From: Stenopsyche tienmushanensis
Lineage: Eukaryota > Arthropoda > Insecta > Trichoptera > Stenopsychidae
Direction of reading: 5' to 3'
DNA length: 64,000 bases
Assembly (NCBI GenBank): GCA_008973525.1
Contig: WACJ01000126.1
Coordinates: forward strand, 1,736,001-1,800,000
Shown here: positions 30,701 to 42,559 of the stretch, one piece after another
How positions within the stretch are numbered: position 1 is the first letter of the stretch
How the letters are laid out: the number at the start of each line of letters is the position of its first letter
The notes under the pieces: model-generated
Seen by the model: the letters and a program-made list of their open reading frames with translations, nothing else
The model's database searches: none
What the model was told of the DNA's origin: nothing
Program-made: the position numbers and the translations under genes

Positions 30701-33700
30701 CTTTTTTTTATTAATGTATTGCGCGCGCATCCTTTCTCTCCCCGTTCCCACGGCCCACGCTTCACTTCACCAGACCGATATGCGCCAACATGGTGCATCC
30801 GTTAAACGTCTCGCAAAACAAATTTCGTACATAAACAATGCTTGTACTAATTCTATAATGTTCACGAGCGTGTAAACAATGACTCGCCAATGTTTCATCG
30901 CAATCGGATGAATGGTACAGGAACGTACACGGGGCAATCTAGTTGACAGATAAACCAGAGACAGATAAAGAGACATTGCTAATATCGATTTTTATTCATA
31001 AATCGTTCACGACAATGAAGGTTCTTCCTTATTTGATATATTTTTCGAAGAATTCATATATAATAGCGTCGTTTGCATTTTCCTGTTTCGTTGAGCAAGC
31101 AGTTGTCGATAGGAAGTTGTAAGATAATTTCCGTTATAGTGACTAAGCTTTTTTTTAGAAAATCCATTGAAAGTTCCTTTTGCTCCTCATCTACAGAAAG
31201 GCTAATTTCATCATCATCATGGTTCTACTGATTTTTTTAAGATAAAGAAAGACTCTCACCAGTTGTAATTTGCAACAATCCTTCAATATTATGCGCATTT
31301 ATATTATCCAAGTTTCTTTAGCAAGCTTGGCAATTTCGTCGTAGTCAACAATGGATTTTCTTGTGTCAATATTCTTGCTTAGTTTCCACACTCCTTTCAA
31401 ACATTTCACAATATTGAAACAGTGTTAAGCTGGATCTTACTGCATTTGGAATAGAGTTCAAATACAATTGAAAACATTGTCTTGCTTGGCTCAAGTGCCA
31501 ATCTTCCATTTATCGTTCCACCCAGAAAGATGAGTTTTATAACAAACAGAAGAAATCTTAAGTATTGCCTTTTTGTGTAGAAAGAAACAGTCGTATTTGG
31601 TGGAAGAGGATAATTCGTGGTTAGGTCATTGAGGTATTTTTATGACGGATAGTCTCTCAACAGCAATGGATTGTGCATTCCAAACGCATCAAAGACAAAT
31701 GTCATTTTGCCAAAGAGGTCTACAGAGGGTTAAGTGATACATACGAATTTTATTATGTTACATTGTTTTAGAGTACACAACAATGAACACGTGTAAGCGA
31801 CTCGTACCAAAATATCGATCTAAATCGGTGATTTGTTGTTCAAAAACATTCAGCAACACAGTCGTATGGATCAATTTTGCGTTGTCCTATGAAAGAATAC
31901 TTACAATATTGAGCCGTTTCTAATTATAGTCCCCCAGCTCTAAATATATTCCATCGAGCTACAAACGCTAAGGCTTCAAGAAACAATGCCGCAGATTGAT
32001 TATGTGATATTGAAATTTACGACCTTGCCATTGCGGGCGTGATTAGTCTTGCATTGACGTTTTTATGTTGCAGAATTTAACTGCCAGCATCCACTCTCTC
32101 GTGATCTAGAGTTGGATTGCAAAAATTTCTAAAGAGGAAGAGGACAAGCATGAGGTGATCGATCAGCGATCGATAATTCCACTCTTCGATGGACGAGTTG
32201 AAAGTTCGTGCAGGAATGTTCGTAAATAGTGACGCAGGATGGGTGTTGGCGGATGTCGTACGACAACCTCTGTTTGTTCGTCAGCCTACTTCATCATCAA
32301 CGAAGAAAGTGACCACAGACCGAGACTGTATATCTGCGACAAAGAGAAATTCCGCAATGTTCTAAGCATTTTACTGCGTAAAGCTGAAGAGTTGCGACAA
32401 CGAAATCTAAAGAAGATTTGCTAGTTTCGAATAAACATCAGCCAATGTGATGGTTTGACGATGGCAAAATTTAGAGTGGAACAGAGTTGCATTCTAAAAA
32501 AATGCAAAAACTAAGTATAGCGTGGGACAAAATTACCCTGACGTGCGGCGGGTGCATCACGCAAGTCACGTGGGCTGATAGCAGGATTAATGGCGGTCGT
32601 GCGCAAGTGCTCAAGTCTGAAAAATGAAAGAGTCGGAAAATAAGACCCGATATCTTCAGAAGAAAGAGACGGAACACGTCCCATTACCACAATCTTCGAG
32701 CTAGACTTGGCCTTGTGTGAGGAAGAAGATCATCGTCACGAAGAAAGTCATTCGGTGTCTCTTCTCTAATCCGATAATAATAAATATGTTTGGGATTGTA
32801 GCATGGGCGAATTATCATCCCCATGCAATGGCTCTTAATTCTAACAGATTAACAGCGCCATTCCACTTCTGACACCAGTGAAGCGTAGGAGCGAGGACGC
32901 TCACTTGCTCAGACAGGCGCAATGTGCCTGCAACGGCACAGAAGTTGGCGCTGTTAAATCGACACGTTCGCGCCTAAAGAGAGACGGAAGATGTCGCCGT
33001 TAATCTGGCGAATTTATTCTGCATAGATTAACAGCGTCATTGCACGGGGATGATAATTCGTCCATGCTACAGGATCATTTTCTTGCTGAAATTTCGACCA
33101 ATTCACTGTCTTTTCACCTCCAAAACAAACACAACATCACATTTTCATCTTCATGTTGTACTTCAGACACTATCGACGACTTTTCATTATATGTTTCGGA
33201 CGACAATATAATATCATTCACAGTAGATTTTGGACGGTCCGGTCTTTTCCCGTCGTTCAAAGTCCTAACTTCCTGGTGTTTTCTGCACTCTTTTGATCGA
33301 AATCTTCATTTTGCCGTGTAATAATAGAGGCAAGAATAGCAATATTTAATTTGGCTGATTTTGCCATTTTATGAAAACAAAGAAAGATAAAAACTATTTG
33401 TAACGTTGTATGTTTTTACATAAAACTCGATAATGTGCTAGTTGTCTCCAATTTTTTATAGTGTAATCGAATCAATGTCACTTGAGATTGGATTTATGTA
33501 ACAATTACATAATTTCTCGGAAATCAGAATATCAAAAATATTATAATATTCAGACCAAGATCAAGAACAAAGTATAAAATAACAAGGAATATCATTGAGG
33601 ATAACTTCTGCTCAAAGATCTTTTATTTCACTTCAGTATTAATGAATCAGTGTTGTTTCAATGAAACACAAAAGTGAAATGGAGAGTTTTGTTGCACCAA

Positions 33701-36700
33701 AACCAGTTCGAGCAAGGACTTAAATAATGATCTACATTGTACAAGCGAAAAAAATCGAAAGATCTGAAAACAGGCAGAGTTATCAGAACTGAACAAAACC
33801 ATCGCTCTAGATCTCGAAGAACTTGTTTTAAAACGCATCAAAGAATGCAGTAACCAGATTGATTTCCGCTTGTCGAGTTCACCCGTAAATTGAGACTTTG
33901 GAATAGCGCAAAATCTTCCGTTGTGGGATTCTTACCTTTTTGTAGATTTCGAAGGATGTAAATTGCGTCGCTGCATACGGGAAAATGCGCACCATCTGGG
34001 CTCCGTTGCCCTGATATAGCGCTTTCACCGATTCGTGCTGGACGATATGTGCTAGGCCACTGGGTACACGCAAGGTCCGATATTTCGGTTGGTGAGCTTG
34101 CAGCAGGATTTTTAATCGATCGAGAGGAGCTACTGCAGTTTTCGAGCACATCCCAGCGACACCTGAAATCAGAAGCTTTTATAAAACACTATTCATGGGA
34201 AATCGAGTAAGAAAATCTATCCCATTTAGGGTAGCATTGATATGTGACATTGGGCAGTTTATATGGCGATTCGTAGAGATGAAAGATAAAGTCCGACATA
34301 GATAAGTGACTAATGATATGACAGGACAATAAGAAGCGCGTGGGTTAACCATTTCAAACCGGAGAACATACACTGTTATGCTCTAATGTAAATCCACGTT
34401 TCTGTCAGTTCCGCTGCAACGTGTAACAAGCTTAATAATGAACCAGGCTCAATAAATGAACCTTAACACTGTTGATAGCACGCAATATTAGTTCATTTCT
34501 TAATGTTCAACATGCATGGTATCTGTTTTCTGTTGTTCAGCTATTTTTACTTATTAATGTGTTGCGAACACAAAAATATAGGGCTAGCGTGCAAACCTGT
34601 CAGTTTACTTCTGAAGGAGTAGATTTTGCAAAGCAGTGGTGATATTTAGCTAATGACATCACTCCGGAACAGTCAAGGGGAATAACAAAATTGGTCAACG
34701 ATAAGAATGATGCGAGTATCTTAATTATCAAAACAAACGCCTGCTTTCAAGACAACACGAACGAAAGTCGTCATATCTTTGTTGAAAGAACTCAATAGCT
34801 TATCCAACGATAGCGATTTCAGTTAATTCTTTGCGGTCTTAAGTCGAGTCTGACACGACATCGATTTTATTCCGGTGAGTCCTATGTCGAGTCTGGCTCG
34901 ATATTTTGTTTCTACATTTTTTTCCCACTCAAATTTAAAATAATATGATTTTATGTATCGTATTTAGGACAGTGTTTGGAAAGGAATGTTGGCTTTTATG
35001 ATCTACCTGCTAGAGATACAAAGGAAAGGGGCTGTTGCCCGGATAAAATCCTAAACACAGGCAGTGACTTTTGACGTGCGCTGTAATGGACCGATCATAG
35101 TTGATCAACAAAAGTTGAATATAATTTGAATCAGTCTCTGTTTTCATAGAAATCGATTTCATTCAATAAAAAAGCAATGTCAATTAACAGCTCATTTTTT
35201 GCTACACAAAAAAAATAATCTTATAACATAAACATAATCATGATTGTCTTTGGAACCACCGATTGGATAACTATACTCGGTCAATCAAACTTGAAACGTG
35301 AGAACATGCCTTTGCGTGGTACGTTCTACTATTCAACTATTGGACCGGAGAAAAAGCTAGAAAAGAGGAAGATGAGAAACTTTAGGTTTCTAGACAGAGA
35401 CTTTCCGATCCCTCAAGCATGACCCAAGCCAGCTCAATCAGCTCGACGCGAAACGCGATGGTCCGAGTAAATTTGAAAATTTCAAATTGCACACAACACA
35501 ATGTTGACATACCAAACAGCATATAATGTTTAGCTTGAATATGCTTGGAATCGAGCATCTAATGGAATCTCTAAACAGTCCACGGGATAAACAAACGAAA
35601 TTAAAATGTGTCAACGATACAAGGAAGCAGTGTTACAAAATAAATATCTTTGTTGTTTCTGATTTATTCTGGTTGCCGAGTAAAAGTTGGATGACCCGGA
35701 ATGAGTTCTGGACGGAAAATAAGCCCAAGAAACAACCAAACTCAGATTGTTAAATCGAGTACTACCGAAAGTGTTATAGCAATTGACCTCTTTGCTGGCG
35801 GAGTTTGCGACTATTTTCGATCAAACACCAGATTCTAAATATATTTGCAAGCCGAAGAAGCAAATGCATCATACAAATCAGGAACCAATAATTCAATAAC
35901 CATTTTGTAAAACGGATTTATTTAATTGCTATTGACATTACGCTGTTATCGTTTATTTTTTTTTTCGTATTGTTTGAGAAATTATTCAATACTTAATCTA
36001 AGGAATATCGTTATGTGATACAATACTTTTATTTGAAAGGTTTCAGTTAAATAAATATCAAAGCCGAGCTAGATATTCTGAGGGAACTGTTGCTCGTTCC
36101 TGTCATGATGAACATCGCAATAGTTGACCAAATGAGGGGACCGCGCCAGAAATGGCGAAGAAAGCGCGCACAAGATCTGCGTGTCCAACCTGTCCGCTTC
36201 TCGGACCGCTGACACGACGAACAAGCACCTCACGATCGGACGCCATAAGAAGGCAGTTCCATCTGCAGGCAAGGTTTTTGGTTCAGCTTTTTGATATGTG
36301 CGTATGATAATTCTTATTGATTCATGTTGAAAAACGTTCTAATCAATTCATTATGATGATTGAAACAATTTTAAATTTGAATTGAAGCATTCAACGGTTC
36401 TGTGCCGAATAAATGTACATAAAATGTATGACTTTCACGTTAATTTACGACGGCCGATATCATGAGAATTATAAGCTTGCAATCATGAAATTGGCACACG
36501 TATCTGTAAAAAATAGAAAGTATATTTTGGATTGTAAAAGGTGTTTTGATGTAAAAACGTATGTCGGAAATGAAACCACAATATTTCTTTGAAGATTCAC
36601 AGCATACCAGTTGGCGGTTGGATTTTCATTATCTCATAAATAGAGGACTCGATTGCCAAATCATATGGCGATTATATTTTTAGGAAGTCGCCTGGATCTT

Positions 36701-39700
36701 CGTTTGAGCTTTGAACCAAAATATTTTGATTGAATAGATATGGGACAAATCTAAATTTATTTTAAACGAGGGTGTTTTCTTATTGTCTAAATACCCTCAT
36801 TTTTGAAACATTCTTCAGCAGCATCTTGATTTCTATGCTCTATTTATTGCAAGAAATCCGCTATTTTGTCTTTGTGTTCTCTTCAATTTTTTGCTTCTTT
36901 CAGCGCTCAATCTTTCGACCAAGTCTAGGTCATTGCTTATGCTTTTTTATGGCGAAATGTTTAAAAACTTCATCGCTTACATCTGCACGTTCACTACATA
37001 GTTACATATGAAGATTCGGATAACTCAGTTAGTCATAGAATTGGATTGAGAAAAATTCTGTACAATATTTTACAAGTTCGATTATTTGAAATTGACAACA
37101 CTACTTCAGTCTTCTAAGTCTTACTTCATTGAATGAGTTCATATTGGCATAAATGTCAAAAAAAGGCGCTTGGAAGAATTTGTGGACAAATAAGAGCATT
37201 ATTCCTTCTTGAAACGATTTACGACATCCAACTTATTTACTAGATCTCTTTTCTCTTGCTGTTAGATTTATACATTTTTCGCACACTTGGAGTGCTTTTT
37301 AAGTAATAAAAGGTTCCAAATAATTCAAAGATTCGAAGAATTTGTTGCAAAAGGCGATTGAAAATAATGAAGATTATTTTGATTGAATTATTTCCATTAT
37401 TTTTTTTCGACAGTCGTGTTTTTTTCCCCTCTGCCTCCCTCTTCTACGATCCGATAGTGAACGGACTCAGTGAGACCATCCGTTTTGAAGCGCGAGTCCC
37501 GGGGCGGAGTGCGATTGCGGGAATGCGCCCAATGCTCCCTGGTTTATGTAACAGTAGGAATGCAAATAAAAAAATAAGTCAAATTATTTCTCTTCTTGGT
37601 CTTCTATTGAATGAAGCATTTAGCTGAAGCATTTATTAATAAACACAAACGAAAGACACTTCTATGATAAATTATCTTTTAAAAACAGAATTTTTAGTAC
37701 ATGTGTAATCTGCCGTTACGAGGATATTTACAATTGCAAAAAATAGTTTGGCAATGAGCCACTGTGCGTAAGCGAAAAACTGTCCAAAACATAGAACATA
37801 AGGGCGATTTACCATCCAAAACACAAGTTAATTATCTATTTTCCAAAAGCCATCGCACGTATAGTTCCATACGAATTCGTCGCGGTGAATTTTTAAATAC
37901 GTCATGGTCGTGTAAATTGTTTTCTCTTATTTAAATTTCTCCGACGAGCAATGAAAGTACGAGTTCCGACAGGTGTTGCCATTATAACGGAGTGTGATTC
38001 GCAATTTATTCCCGCTGGCAACACAATCAAATCATTATTTTAATGTCGAAAAAGCAATTGAATCGTTTATGCCAATTTAAATATCAATCAACTGCAAAAA
38101 AAAATCGAGCGGAAATTATTACTGCGAACTTTGTATACCGCGTAACCCATTAAGTTGTATTATTGCCCGTTGAAATAAAAAAAAAACGATTTCGACTTTT
38201 ATCGAGAGTATGCTCGGTCTTGGATAAGTTATGAGATAATCAAATGCCGCATTTAACAACCTTACATTATGATTTTAACACTCTCACTGCCGGGCGTCGA
38301 TATATCGTCGTTGTGCACATTTGCGAAGTGTCAACGTCGGGTGCGCGATGGGGCCTTATGGGCGGATTCCACGCCGCCTAGGGGCAGTTACCGTCTAATC
38401 TATGCATACATATATACAGTACATACATGTTTTTCAAATTGTTATATTAGCCCTTTACCTACCGATGATGTATTTACTACACCTCGACTCTAATAATGGG
38501 AATATCGACATGAAATATAATAGATACGGGCTTCAAAATTTTTGTATTCCTCCATAATATAATTACGAATCACATCAAAGTATTATAGTATATAAGTATT
38601 CATCTGCAGCGACGGAAATAAATAATTTATCGGGAAATCGGGAATTTTGTGAATTTTAGTCCGTGTCTCAGCAGAAAGGAATTTGATCAGTCACATTGAT
38701 GGTTTTATATGAAAATGGGGGCTCACGCGGTCATCAACTCGAACTAGCATTTAAATATCAGATGACGATACCTCCAACAAGTGTGGAGACTGAGCGTGCA
38801 TTTTCAGCAGCAAGTTGCCTGGCTTTCAAAATTAGATCCAGACTAAATGACCAAACACTCGATGCTACTTATTGATTATGATTATGATGATTACATCGGG
38901 TATATTTTCGAAATAATATTTGATTTTTTTAGTGTTTTATTTATCTATTTTTTTAATTGTATTTTTATCTTTTCTTAAATAAATAAAATTCTTTCGCCTT
39001 CAAGTTATTTTTTATATTAAACAAATGGACTTATTAGTAATTTTTGATCAAATTGGAAAAGGTAGAATAATTGATTAGAAATATATACAGTGATTCTGCA
39101 ACACTACAATGCACGACCCTAAAAGTCGAAGAAGACATCTGAAAAAATCAGGGAATTAAAATGGGAAGAACTTCCACATCTTCCATATTCACTAGAACTG
39201 ACTCCGACGGATTATCATCTTTTTCCGCCTATGATTCTGATTTATTTTATTTTTTTGCGCCAAAAAAATAAACCAACTATTGTTTAGTATGTCAAGACCG
39301 GTTCTGATAAAATATTTTGCGATGTATATGGAGATAACTGGACAAGAAGAAAGTGGTTTTTTTAGATGTCGATCAGGTTTCCGTTGATGGATGAACCATG
39401 TCCATAAAGCACTAAGACGTTGACCGAAAAAGATTAAGAAGTTTTGGGGAAATTATAAATCAGGCACTCATAGATTACACTTGATCACTTGTCTCAGTAT
39501 TTACTTCTTCAGAAGCAGAAAATCAAGCTGAACATGGATCTAGTCGTCGACGAAAATCAAGAAATCTACTAAACCCCCTTTATTGTATGGAATTGTCAAA
39601 AGAAAACGACGAAGATTAGAAGCAAATAAGAAAAAAAATACACATGATCCTTTTTTGCAATACAGAACCAAGCAGTTAATTAATAATCCTCCGTTAATCG

Positions 39701-42007
39701 CTATACCCCGTTAATCGCGAACATCTCCAGAGTGTATCCCCCCGTGATCCAAAAATAAAAGCGGATCCAAATTGGCTTATTTAGTTGTATTCTCATCTGC
39801 TTCATCCGGGGGATGTGATTGTGTGCAAAATATAAAGGAATATCTACTTATAAGTCTTCAGTCCGGATGATTTTGATGTCATACTAGTATAAGAAGGAAG
39901 ATCTTCAAAACTACGCTAAAGGAAGAATCAGCGTTTAAATCAGCAAAGTCTAGCTTATTCTCGTTGCTGTTTCTTGAATGTTAAGGTCAACTATGCAAGA
40001 AATAACAAGGAAAAATAGTACCTTATGCAACAAAGTTTCAAAAAAAAGGTAACTTCAATTATCTATTACACACGACGAATCGGTCTAAATGAAAAGAAAG
40101 CTAATCGAGTGTGTAATTTCACCGGCGATCGTCTTACTTCAGTAAGCTCAGGTGCGCGGACCAAGTTCGATAATTCGATAGGAATGTGAGTAAAAAAAGA
40201 AAGTATAGCTCAAGCAGCCGGTTACTGGAAGATCATTCCTCGGGTCTGATGAGTCTGCCGGAGGTTGTAATCTGATGTAACACTGCGACCTGGATTTCAT
40301 CTCACATTCTCTCCTACGTCAAAAAGGTCGTCTACGATTTCAAAGCCACGATTAGCACGACAAAGAACTGGTCGAGTTTTGACAAACAATCCCACTCACT
40401 GTGCAAAAATAAACAACCTATGTTCGGGTATTGCTAAAAAAAAATTTACTCGAATGACCTTTTTGGGCGACTTCGAGGAAAAAATCGCTTTCAAATGCGA
40501 AGAGAAACGCGAGAGACAAAGATTTTGCAACGAGTAAAATAAGCACAATATGAGGGGATTCAAATATAACCCGGAATTTTGCTGTATAAAGAAAGCGAGA
40601 AGTAGCATTCTCTGTTGCGCAACGCATAATTATTCGTTTTTTCATAAATGAAGGCGTGAAATCAAATGAAAAGGTTGGGGATCCTCGAGGCACAGTTCGG
40701 TAATACTATTCTAAGTAAGATCCAAATGTTTTATTGGGCCCAAAAATTTCGTTAAGATCTGAAAATCGAGAAACAGTCTACGGTATTTTGTCTGACTCGA
40801 AAGGTATTTGATTGATTTATTTTCTACATGAAAGACAGACGGTAAATGCGGTCTACTACTGCCAGCTGCTAGATGCCACTAAGAGAACACCCATCTTACA
40901 GTTCAAACTTGGCTCCATGTGTTTACCATATGTTTGGTCCATTCAAATAGGCATTAGGAGGGCAACGATTTCAAGACGACGCTGCGGTCGAACAATACGT
41001 GCGCAACTGATTTTCGGAGCAGCCGCCTTCTTTCTTCAGTGACGGGATGAAGAAGCTTCCTATCCGATGGAATACATTTATTTCTAATGAGGGATATTTC
41101 ATTTGTATATCACCAATAAATGTATATAGAAAAATTCCGGATTATATTTGAATCCCCCTCGAATGAACACATTACTCGCGGGAAACATGTTTATATGAAT
41201 TACAAGGAGTGCAAAAATTGGTGCAAATCACAGAAAAGCTTAATAAAAATGTTTAGTTCAATTTAAATCCCTTCTAAAAAGGTTGCAACAAGATGCTAAT
41301 AAGAATTAAAAAAACAAGTTTGACTGGTGACGATATATGCATTCGTATGATATGTCGAAGTCATCAATAACATAACACATCATACAATAAGTTCGTAGGG
41401 TGACACTATTGATAAATTAATTTAATAATTTGACGCTTAGTTCACAATATACAGTGGTTTTAATTGTATTAAAATTGCAGTTACGCGAGATAGCCGATGC
41501 ATTAAATATTATCCACGAGAAAGCTCTGTTCGAAGTGGGTACCGCGTTTGTTCAAAGTCGATCAACGCGTCTACAATTCAGAGCGCTGTTTGGAGCCGTT
41601 TCAGCGCAATAAAAATGGATGAAACATGGATCCATCACTACTTTCCGGAATCAAACCGGCAGTCAGCTGAATGGACAGCAACCGACGAAAGTATTATCAT
41701 ATTGAATAGCATGTATTTGATAGTGTCAGACGTGACGATGTAAATATGTACAAAAATATAATTTAAAAGATACAAATGGGATAAATTCACTACAACATTT
41801 ATGACTTTAGGAGCAACAGGTTCACGAGTCTGGAGGCGCATCTTTGCGATCAAATGAATAAATTCGAAAATAATGGACGCAGTGAATTGACGCTGATGAA
41901 TTTAGAAGGACGAAAATGTTGATCGTGTGCAAATTGAACAAACCTCCTGCCAGCAGCGACTTCATGATGAACTCGGTGTTGTTCTTCCGCTCCATGCTCA
42001 GGCTCAT
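21716..42007 (-). CDS. SLC25A16: SLC25A16-type (Graves disease carrier) mitochondrial carrier
   Basis: Six coding exons on the minus strand: 42007-41944, 34162-33936, 26342-26160, 26087-25931, 25855-25714 and 21890-21716. All junctions are GT-AG and phase-compatible, giving 315 residues. The three tandem carrier repeats each keep the PxDxxK/R signature: PLDRLK (34-39), PLDTIR and [38 protein letters not shown] and [14 protein letters not shown] match the SLC25A16/A42 branch, inner-membrane carriers linked to coenzyme A transport. The first exon is small ([13 protein letters not shown]...) but its phase-1 donor joins [13 protein letters not shown] perfectly. Introns 1 and 2 are each over 7.5 kb and full of mobile elements. 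SLC25A42 is the nearest alternative assignment. Confidence 0.93.
22104..22459. mobile_element. TTAA-flanked MITE with ~50-bp terminal inverted repeats
   Basis: Left arm 22108-22160 and right arm 22402-22455 are inverted copies sharing GCCTCCATTCTG and, further in, TAGTCGAGTTTTGAAGCTTC. The 355-base element is bounded on both sides by TTAA (22104-22107 and 22456-22459), the target duplication of piggyBac-type transposons. The inside has no transposase frame. It lies in the last intron of the SLC25 gene. Confidence 0.75.
22482..22605 (+). repeat. Helitron-end-like interspersed repeat
   Basis: Begins with a ctaatatataaa motif and continues ttgtttgttcgtatttaatg, then ccgttcatccgatt and aataacataggcatag. 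The same order is found at 27692-27815 and 27817-27930, and inverted copies lie at 27290-27470 and 30770-30955. The TCTAATATATAAA start resembles Helitron 5' ends, but no CTRR terminus or hairpin was established. Confidence 0.5.
23290..24470 (+). mobile_element. second copy of the non-LTR retrotransposon 3' half
   Basis: Same family and order as 2480-3290. Segments reading AAEKTE, then [18 protein letters not shown] and [19 protein letters not shown] can be recovered across frameshifts. They are followed by a further region and a similar 3' tail ending near 24470. Internal stops are numerous. A mariner fragment follows directly. Confidence 0.75.
24530..24740 (+). mobile_element. mariner transposase C-terminal fragment
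   Basis: A single open frame reads [20 protein letters not shown] followed by [17 protein letters not shown]. This is the characteristic mariner C-terminal segment after the third catalytic aspartate; here the expected PCDFFLFP is degraded to FFETSLFP. Only about 70 codons remain. Confidence 0.8.
25100..25700. other. intron sequence without recognisable features
   Basis: AT-rich part of the last SLC25 intron between the mariner fragment and the preceding exon. I see nothing definable in it. Confidence 0.4.
27290..27470 (-). repeat. Helitron-end-like repeat, inverted copy
   Basis: Contains the blocks tacgcgccagcatggtgcat, ctcgcaaaacaaattc and tttcatctcaatcgaatgaa. They match the reverse complement of the 27832-28005 unit and the copy at 30770-30955. 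Confidence 0.5.
27692..28005 (+). repeat. tandem pair of Helitron-end-like repeats
   Basis: Two adjacent units (about 27692-27815 and 27817-28005) begin with an atatataaa motif and share gtaatgcgctgcca/gtatttaatgcgcttcca, the cgttcatccgattgcgata-like block and aacataggcata. The second unit continues into tgcgagacgcagcattgc and catgccgggta, which align with the reversed copy at 30770-30955. The pattern looks like truncated copies of one non-autonomous element. Confidence 0.5.
28706..28769 (+). repeat. 19-bp tandem repeat, about 3.4 copies
   Basis: The unit aggatggatgttatggggt repeats at 28706, 28725 and 28744 (one base changed), with a partial fourth copy. A short minisatellite in an SLC25 intron. 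Confidence 0.9.
29578..30452. mobile_element. TTAA-flanked non-autonomous transposon carrying a nested MITE
   Basis: The ends are inverted: TTAACACATTCCCGGCGG at 29578-29595 and its counterpart CCGACGGGAATGTGTTAA at 30435-30452. TTAA at both outer edges fits a piggyBac-type target site. The element is 875 bases with no transposase frame and contains a different inverted-repeat element at 29880-30363. Confidence 0.65.
29880..30363. mobile_element. nested Tc1/pogo-like MITE, copy 1
   Basis: TA-bounded ends are inverted copies: TACACTTAAACC at 29880-29891 and GGTTTGAGTGTA at 30352-30363. Inside are TTTTTTTGTGCG and cgaagttatgc-like blocks in both orientations. The same blocks make up the element at 46382-46772, in the opposite orientation. 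The layout recalls pogo/Tigger-derived MITEs; superfamily assignment is inference. Confidence 0.6.
30770..30955 (-). repeat. Helitron-end-like repeat, inverted copy
   Basis: Blocks gatatgcgccaacatggtgc, cgtctcgcaaaacaaattt, atgtttcatcgcaatcgga and gaatggtacaggaacgtaca match the reversed order of the 27692-28005 units. Confidence 0.5.
31000..33930. other. SLC25 intron 2, unclassified part
   Basis: Composition is less AT-rich than neighbouring introns. Broken frames on the minus strand (about 31350-31800) look like old coding sequence interrupted by stops, but I could not assign a family. The plus-strand frames near 32239-32424 and 33040-33321 lack recognisable motifs. Confidence 0.35.
34180..38700. 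other. SLC25 intron 1, unclassified part
   Basis: No exon could be supported. Broken frames around 34640-34960 and 35240-35900 may be transposon debris of unknown type. A GC-rich patch at 37430-37550 has no clear identity. A dispersed-repeat copy lies at 36075-36290. Confidence 0.35.
36075..36290 (-). repeat. dispersed repeat copy (GGACCGGTTGGACAC family)
   Basis: On the minus strand the core reads gcggtccgagaagcggacag then gttggacacgcaga, followed by cgcgctttcttcgcca. It encodes [11 protein letters not shown] in one frame, parallel to AIRKVDRLDTQ in the copy at 44095-44290 and TIRKVDRLDTP at 55500-55790. Confidence 0.6.
38768..38875 (+). mobile_element. hAT transposase C-terminal (dimerisation) fragment
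   Basis: An open frame of 35 codons ending in a stop reads [20 protein letters not shown], then [15 protein letters not shown]. It matches the hAT C-terminal dimerisation pattern (IPaTSv.sERvFSaa...RsrL.d..ld). Nothing of the catalytic domain survives nearby. Confidence 0.8.
39103..39300 (+). mobile_element. mariner transposase fragment (second to third catalytic block)
   Basis: Shifting frames read DNARP-like sequence (YNARPLKVEED), then IKMGRTS in one frame or [22 protein letters not shown] in another. This corresponds to the mariner blocks HDNARPH and LPHPPYSPDLAPTDYHLF, where the D of TDYHLF is the third catalytic position. Confidence 0.7.
39310..40550. other. SLC25 intron 1, no recognised features
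   Basis: A ccgttaatcgc motif occurs twice near 39683-39720. Otherwise I see no exon, RNA or element that I can name. Confidence 0.35.
40551..41161 (+). mobile_element. internally deleted mariner with both terminal repeats
   Basis: The left end (tgaggggattcaaatataac, then ccggaatttt, 40551-40580) and right end (aaattccggattatatttga, then atccccctcg, 41132-41161) are inverted repeats of about 30 bases. Between them is the transposase N-terminus ([16 protein letters not shown]), directly followed by its C-terminus (LAP then [22 protein letters not shown]). At 611 bases instead of the usual 1.3 kb, the catalytic middle is deleted. The ends match the element at 1277. It inserted in SLC25 intron 1. 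Confidence 0.85.
41425..41700 (+). mobile_element. mariner fragment, linker and DETW region
   Basis: Reads [22 protein letters not shown], then a region like [12 protein letters not shown], then [20 protein letters not shown]. The last is the first catalytic block of mariner. A close inverted relative lies at 54680-54996 with the same ALFEVGTAF...[10 protein letters not shown] order, so both derive from one subfamily. Confidence 0.75.
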
Positions 42008-42240
42008 CTTCTTCGCGGATGTCCCAAATTTTATGTGACCGAGTCGTCTTGTGTGACAAATTTACACATGCACTCGCGAATTTTCGATTTTACACTATTG
42101 CTGCAAATTTTAAATAAATACTCATTAATCACTTTAATTTGGTCGTTTATAAATTCGTTTGAATTTATAAACATTATTTGTTATGGCAACATTTTACAAT
42201 GTGTCATTTGGCGGATATTGAATCGCGACACGGAGTTCGT

Positions 42241-42247
42241 TTTTATA
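42241..42247 (-). promoter_or_regulatory. possible TATA box for the SLC25 carrier
   Basis: TATAAAA on the minus strand lies about 235 bases upstream of the carrier start codon. A TTCA initiator-like sequence sits 28 bases further downstream, near 42219. The spacing fits a TATA-dependent start. AT-rich DNA makes chance matches common. Confidence 0.3.
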
Positions 42248-42559
42248 AGGGTTTCGCACGAAAGCTGATAACGTTCTCGATAAATGCTATGGTGTAATTA
42301 ATTTTAAAGTTGTGAAATTGCCGATAAGAATGCAGGATGATATGTTTGAGATGGATAGTTTTAAATTTGAAACAGTTTTCATTCATAATTTTGTTTGATA
42401 ACAATCGCTCAATTTCCGACCATGTTCACTACGAGTGTTCGCAAATATACGCATAAATCCATGCAAACTATCGTAAATAGTTGACCATTGCAATTTGAAA
42501 AGATGCAAGAATCGATCAATATTTTTTTAGAAATGGCATTTCCGCGAAATTGAAATCGC

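Noticed and set aside
32239..32424. 61-codon frame in SLC25 intron 2
   Set aside because: No homology I can name and no splice context; may be part of an old unclassified element.
37465..37500. TCAGTG initiator with a DPE-like AGTCC
   Set aside because: The DPE-like motif sits one base off the strict +28 spacing and no exon follows.
41822..42059. Overlapping longer minus-strand frames around the SLC25 first exon
   Set aside because: Only residues up to the donor at 41944 are coding; the extended frames read into the intron.
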